Notes under the pieces: generated by a model | Database searches by the model: none | Told to the model about the DNA's origin: nothing | What the model saw: the letters and a program-made list of their open reading frames with translations, nothing else | DNA from: Thelephora terrestris | Lineage: Eukaryota; Basidiomycota; Agaricomycetes; Thelephorales; Thelephoraceae | Assembly (NCBI GenBank): GCA_015956445.1 | Contig: WIUZ02000010.1 | Span: 1,116,001 to 1,180,000 of the forward strand | Direction of reading: 5' to 3' | DNA: 64,000 nt | Shown here: piece by piece, positions 58,903 through 64,000 of the stretch | How the letters are laid out: every line of letters begins with the position of its first letter | Numbering within the stretch: position 1 is the first letter of the stretch | Program-made: the position numbers and the translations under genes

Positions 58903-61550
58903 ATGAAAGGGATCGATTGGAAGCGGATCACTCAACCGTCCACGCCGTTCCAGCAATACGCGAGCAGGAGGTCGGTGGTATACGGCACAAAAGGTGGATC
59001 CAGCCTATTGGCAGAGTTAACTCGCTCTTAGTTCTCGCCGGTAGGCATGGTTGCCTGTTCCCAGCCACTCGCCGCTCAGGCTGGGTTGGAGATTCTTCGT
59101 CAGGGAGGTAACGCGGGTAAGTCCCTCCGCCCAACTCCGAGCCTCCCAATTCGCAAATGAACCCCAATCCAACAGCCGATGCGGCTGTCGCGGTCGCTGC
59201 AGCATTGAACGTGACCGAGCCTAGTTCCTGTGGGCTTGGAGGGTACGTCACCCGTCGTTCGCGTATGGTCCGCACGAAAACATACGATCTCACCTCTCGC
59301 TATCAGAGACGGCTTCTGCCTGTTCTATGACGCGAAAACGAAGAAAGTAAAGGGTTTGAACGGCTCTGGGCGCTCACCTGGGAAACTTGATATCGACTAT
59401 GTTCGGCAACGGGGCATCACGGGTCCTCGCATCCCCTGGCAAGATCTTAATTCGGTCACGGTTCCAGGTACGCTCGGCTTCGACACGTTTGAAAGCGGTG
59501 AACGAACTCTGAGGATCGATGCTAGGGTGTGCGGCTCTCTGGGTGGATACTGTCGAGGCTTTCGGAACCCTCACAGTCACAGATGTTTTGGAGCCTGCAA
59601 TTCAATTGGCGGAAGGCGGGTTCGTATCATTGACCCTCTGCGTCTATACATTGGGCTCACATCGGATCTTATTAGGGTCCCAGTTTCGGAACTGAACAGT
59701 TTCTATGTAGGTTCCTTGCATTGTAGACCACGGCTAGGAGATTGAAACAGCAATACTAGTGGCAACAGTCAGAGGAAGTCATGAGGAACGCCTCGCCAGA
59801 CGGAAACGAAATGCTTCTCAACGGACGTGCTCCACTTCCGGGAGAGCTCATGACTTTCCCCACTCTCGCACGATCCTTCCGTGAGATTTCCATCAAGGGG
59901 AAGGACGGATTCTACAAGGGACGGATCGCCGAAGAGATTGTCAAGGTCGTGAAAAGCAAGGGGGGTGTTATGGAACTCGAAGACCTAGCTAGGCACAAGA
60001 CGGATTTTGTGGAGCCGATTACATATACCTATAAAGATGAAATAACAGTGTATGAGGTGAGCGGTACGTCTATGTGAAGCAAGAATTCACTGAAGGAACC
60101 AGTGCCCTCCGAATGGGCAAGGTGCATACTGGCCAACGTCAAATGTAACGCGGATTTACGATATGGCTTCTAGGAATCACCGCTCTGATAGCCCTGGGCA
60201 TCTTGGAACAACTCGAATCCCAAGGTCTGGTGAGACCACTAGATGAGATGACCCACAACTCGGCGGAATACCTCCATGCTTTGATCGAAGCCTTGCGGTT
60301 CGTCCCCTTTTTTCTCCTACTTTGCGTGCCCTTGTTTAGTGGTAGTCGTTTTAGCATCGCTTTCGCAGGTGCGTTGCTGTATTCTGTGCAACTTGCCTTC
60401 ACTTATGATCCAGAAAAGATTCTACGTGGTACGTTTCGGACCCGGATAAAGGGTACTTACCCACCCAGGAACTCCTCGAAAAGGTGTGGGCTCACCCAAC
60501 TCTCTCTCTCTCTCAGCGTTCCTGATAAGGACTCTCAGGAGTATCTGTCACAGCGTGCGAAGCTGTTCGACCCAACCAAAGCCACACCCTTTGACCGTGT
60601 AGGGCCTTACCCCAGTTTACCCACTGCCGCTGATACATAGTCCTCAAGGGCAACCCCGTAAACTCCTCAGACACCGTGTACTTCACAGGTAGGTTACCTA
60701 TCCGCCATCCTGTCTTTGCAAACGTTGACGCACGTCTCAAGTTACCGACAAGTGGGGTAACGCTTGCAGCTTTGTCCAGAGCAACAGCACAGGCTCGTGT
60801 CATTTGATCATCTAAAGGTGGTACGATGCTCATAAATTCTGGGAACTCAAGCTGGCTTCGGGACGGGAGGTGTGTGAATTTGTCGGTTACTCAGGAGTTG
60901 TTGCCAAAGCGGATCCATCTAGCTGTTCCTCACGGATGTGGGTTCACCCTTCAAAGTCGGGGTTCGAGTTTCGTATTGGAGAAGGGACACCCGAATTCTC
61001 TCGAGGTGACTTCGTCCTCTCACTTTTTACGTGTACCTGACAGACCACTACTAGGGAGGTAAACGCCCATATCACACAATTATCCCTGCGCTGGTCACAC
61101 GCCATGATGACCTCTTCATGTCTTATGGCGTCATGGGGAACTACATGCAACCGCAAGGTCACATTCAAGTTCTGTTGAATATCCTACGTGGATTGAACGT
61201 GCAGGCCGCACTGGACGCCCCAAGATTTTGCATTGATGCAGAGGCGATTCCGTACGAGGGTTCCACGACCAGTAAGGTATTCATCGAAGAGGGAATTTCT
61301 CCAGATGTCGTCGACGAATTGAGCGGTAAGTCGCCCTCTCCTCCCCTCTCGGTTAGTAGCTGCCAACCCTTGGATCCTTACGCGCGTTTTGGTAGGGATG
61401 GGACACCAGATTGAGTATTTGATAGGGATTTCTAGGAGTAGGTTCGGTCGCGGGCAGATCATCCAGAAGCGACTTGACCCCAAAGGCGGGTTGATCTGGG
61501 TAGCTGGATCTGATCCTCGTGCGGATGGCCATGCAGTGCCCCAGATATAG
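58903..61550 (+). CDS. gamma-glutamyltransferase (gamma-glutamyltranspeptidase)
   Basis: 569 residues from 17 exons (58903-58993, 59045-59116, 59176-59242, 59307-59467, 59526-59619, 59676-59706, 59760-60056, 60103-60121, 60174-60297, 60414-60483, 60539-60596, 60641-60688, 60742-60792, 60852-60869, 60923-61005, 61055-61325, 61396-61550), sum divisible by three. This Ntn-hydrolase transfers or hydrolyses the gamma-glutamyl group of glutathione and self-cleaves before a Thr. Landmarks are [43 protein letters not shown], the probable nucleophile Thr near residue 373 in [42 protein letters not shown] and [13 protein letters not shown]. There is no signal peptide, matching cytosolic bacterial YwrD-like members. 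Intron 13 (60793-60851) needs a GC donor. At exon 10 the expected LAFADA block is replaced by a short KDST, so that junction is the least certain. Confidence 0.87.
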
Positions 61551-61900
61551 TGTCAAGAAATAAACGGACGCTGATGATTCCTCATAAAACTAAAAATGTA
61601 ACACCAGCATCTCAAAAGGGCCCATAAATCGTTTACCCTGCCTTACCCCGCCCGCCAGCTTTACCGAAATGCTTTCCTTTAGGTTAGACGTATGAACGTT
61701 CCGTCCTGAAAAGTTCTGGTCCGACGATCCCAACATCTCGTCAATTACATCACACTGGGTATAGCCAGTCGACCCAACGCATGCGTGATCTAACGGTTGG
61801 GGAAAGTGTCATTCGCGCACATGATTCATAACAAGTGGTGTCTACAAGAAATTTAAAGTAATTCAGCACCGAGGCCTCTAGCAGCCCGATGAGCAACTGA
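61551..61900. other. convergent 3' spacer
   Basis: About 350 bp with the gamma-glutamyltransferase 3' UTR. Nothing coding recognised. Confidence 0.5.
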
Positions 61901-62437
61901 TTATAAGTCGCCTAATATACGGACCTCCCACTCACACTCCTCTGTGTACCACCTCTCAGAGAAATCCGATGTACCAACCCACTGCCCCAACTCCTCCCTC
62001 ATCTCAATGGCAATATTCCACATACGAACTTCCACGTGTTCGAAGGGCCTCTTCAGCGCGTGCTGTAACTTTGCGAGTTTCACAATCGCGTCCATGCATT
62101 TTATCTCCGAATCAAGATCCTCTGTCATGTGGGATATCTTGAGCTTCCTGATCTGTGGGAATATGATGGGTCGTTCCGAGTCTTCGAGCTCTGGATTGTC
62201 AAGGAAGGTGGAAACCGGGAATAGACGTAAATCACAACCACGGATGGTCAATTCGTCCAAGGGCCCCAATGAACTGAGCAGTTCCTCAACCCTGCTCACC
62301 ACAGGTTCCACCCAAAAGGTTTCCAAAACAGCCCAATGCTCGAGTTCAAGTCGTTTAATGTGGGACAGTAGGGGGTGATTTCGGATGGTCGTAAGGGCTT
62401 GAGAGAAGATCTCCCAACACATCTCTGCATAGGACAT
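61901..62437 (-). CDS. LRR-like C-terminal fragment (F-box/LRR type suspected)
   Basis: An open frame of 178 codons from the ATG at 62437. Repeats of the form IKRLELEHWAVLETF, LDELTIRGCDLRLF and IRKLKISHMTEDL have the spacing of irregular leucine-rich repeats seen in the C-terminal halves of Agaricomycete F-box proteins. The end (WYTEECEWEVRILGDL) is also of that type. The frame closes a few codons upstream of the ATG and no F-box is visible nearby, so this may be the last exon of a gene whose 5' exons I cannot place, or a truncated relic. Confidence 0.5.
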   Translation of the reverse strand: MSYAEMCWEIFSQALTTIRNHPLLSHIKRLELEHWAVLETFWVEPVVSRVEELLSSLGPLDELTIRGCDLRLFPVSTFLDNPELEDSERPIIFPQIRKLKISHMTEDLDSEIKCMDAIVKLAKLQHALKRPFEHVEVRMWNIAIEMREELGQWVGTSDFSERWYTEECEWEVRILGDL

Positions 62438-62443
62438 GCTCAA

Positions 62444-63380
62444 GTCGGCATCATTCGTGTCAGGGCCACTCTTCGCCCTTCAGGTACCAGTGCTGTTGGT
62501 GAGTCGCAACTCCAACCAACAAGAAACAGTGGGGCAAAGGGGGAACGACTTCCCTATATCCACCCAAAGTCTACGTGGTCCAAAACGCGATGGACGAGCG
62601 TTCTCCGGTAGGTTGTCCGAATTCACAGCAGGAGTGCCGAGCCTCTATCAGATAAATCCCTATCGTCTTCGGAGGGCAGATATAAGAGCCCGAGGATGGC
62701 GCCTCAAACTGGTGCTTGATCAAGAGAGCGGCGAGGAACTCCTTTTCGTAAGCGCGTTCGCCGATTCTTGACACAAGGCTGAGAGAGAGAGGAGAGCGAA
62801 CGTGTTCAGAGAGTTACTCGATAAGCTCTTCAGTGGCCTACAGCAAATACACTGATGCTGCAAGGAGAAGAGGACTTCCCGAGATATCAAAGATAGGGAG
62901 TCCTCAGCTACTCTACCGGTACTTATATAGAAGAGTGGCCGGGACATAGATAACCCTATCTAATAATAACCCGGAGTAAAGAAGGGCCGAGAGTAAGCTG
63001 GAACAGTAAGCGGCCCGGATTATAGAATAGAAATGACAAAGGAATGACTAATGGGTCAGGGTTCGTGAGAGAATGGGAAAGGGGTCATGACGTCGTGTGG
63101 GAAAGGAATGACAAAGGACAATATCACATGTGAGGACGAACCAATGAGAGGACGATGCGTCAGCTCGTCCGATCGGGACAACAAAAGACCGAGTGGGGTT
63201 TGAATGTCGAGGGCGAATTGTATGGGGAGTCTGGACCGGTGAAACGATGGACCGATCCAATGGCGGATAGGGCGCGAGCGCTATCGGTGGTCGGATAAAG
63301 CGTAGCGCGAACCGGCCGTTGGATCCATCAAACTCCCTTCCTCCAAACCAACACTTCCACCAACCAACTACTCATCCATC
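62444..63380. other. spacer before right-edge gene
   Basis: About 0.9 kb. Frames on the minus strand (for example 62571-62774) are short and unsupported. The last 80 bp are C/T/A-rich leader sequence of the next gene. Confidence 0.45.
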
Positions 63381-64000
63381 ATGCCCATGATCTCCGACCG
63401 TGTCTTCCGTGCTGAGAACAGCACTGCTACCATTGAGTCCGCGGATCCTCGGTCCGTACAGAACAAGAGTTACTTCCTGCCCAACGCCAATGTGGCGTAC
63501 CCAAGTTATCGCGAGGTGCGACGTCACGTGTCACCGTTTGCTGGCAACAACTGACATCGCATTTGTAGATCTTCGCAGCAGCCGACAAGGTGGATGCTCG
63601 ACAACTGGAGGCGACGATTGCCAAGCCTCCCAGCTATCTGACCATGGACAACGAGCTGTGGTACCACAACTTGATCGACCACAAGCTGCAAGAGTCGATG
63701 CGCGGGGTAACGTTTAACACAGAGTTGCGCATGCCGTACGAGACTCCTGTGGCTTCGTCGCTGTGGGGGCTCCTGCGGATGGGGATCTATGACTTGGAGA
63801 ACGGGGAAGGAAGGTGGCCTGGAGCGACTCGCTCCCAACACTACACAGCTGCCGTTGGTCACCGCCTTTGGTTCCTTTTGAGGACGGAACAGAAAGCGGT
63901 GAGTCGATCTGTGCATCCCGCTTGTGGGATAACACTGATTGGCTGTAGAATGAACGGCTGAAACACGAGGTGAAGGAAGCGAAAGACGACGCCCGCTGGA
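63381..64000 (+). CDS. unrecognised protein, 5' part, cut by the window end
   Basis: Exons 63381-63515, 63569-63898 and 63949 to beyond 64000, all with GT-AG introns and consistent phase. The protein starts MPMISDRVFRAENS and continues with YREIFAAADKVDARQLEA, LTMDNELWYHNLIDHKLQES, VASSLWGLLRMGIYDLENG and a charged helix NERLKHEVKEAKDDARW. Soluble, no signal peptide, no motif I can name. Could be a structural or regulatory hypothetical protein. Confidence 0.7.

Noticed and set aside
60501-60518. CT repeat as a microsatellite of interest
   Set aside because: It is the pyrimidine tract inside an intron of the gamma-glutamyltransferase gene.

Overview
The window is nuclear DNA of a filamentous basidiomycete, most likely a mushroom-forming Agaricomycete. 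Genes are cut by many 45-70 bp GT-AG introns. The gene content fits too: Zn2Cys6 regulators, DUF6593, GH28 pectinases, a YPK/Gad8-type kinase and fungal MFS carriers. Almost every model below was spliced by eye and checked for exon lengths that sum to a multiple of three. I saw no rRNA, convincing tRNA, CRISPR array or virus-derived element.

Layout. 1-12 kb: sugar transporter, a second MFS carrier that is one base short of an open frame, a DUF6593 protein (minus strand), an Hsp20 with a heat-shock promoter, a histone-fold protein resembling a DNA polymerase epsilon small subunit, and a 2OG-Fe(II) dioxygenase. 13-23 kb: three paralogous regulators (two tandem, one inverted), each with TWO Zn2Cys6 clusters; a fourth copy lies at 45.2-47.7 kb. 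25.7-31 kb: a monocarboxylate-type transporter and a YPK/Gad8 AGC kinase. 31.5-39.6 kb: an old tandem duplication of the kinase locus (kinase copy decayed), interrupted by an apparently young 4.85-kb DNA-transposon-like element with 12-bp inverted repeats and 7-bp target duplications. 42.3-43.7 kb: a Gcn4-like bZIP regulator. 48-58 kb: three tandem secreted GH28 pectinases on the minus strand. 58.9-61.6 kb: gamma-glutamyltransferase. The right edge holds an LRR-like fragment and the start of an unrecognised gene.

Most notable: (1) the double-zinc-cluster family, in which both clusters of all four paralogs are interrupted at the same two places around a 13-nt microexon, with a constant 131-nt exon joining them; (2) the transposon-like element, whose single 1315-residue protein ends in a USP-like peptidase domain and whose empty site survives in the neighbouring duplicate; (3) the GH28 genes, in which a 5-nt microexon carries the codon of the conserved NTD aspartate.

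The pectinases, sugar and monocarboxylate carriers and regulators are compatible with plant-polymer use, but nothing in the sequence proves that the regulators control the pectinases.
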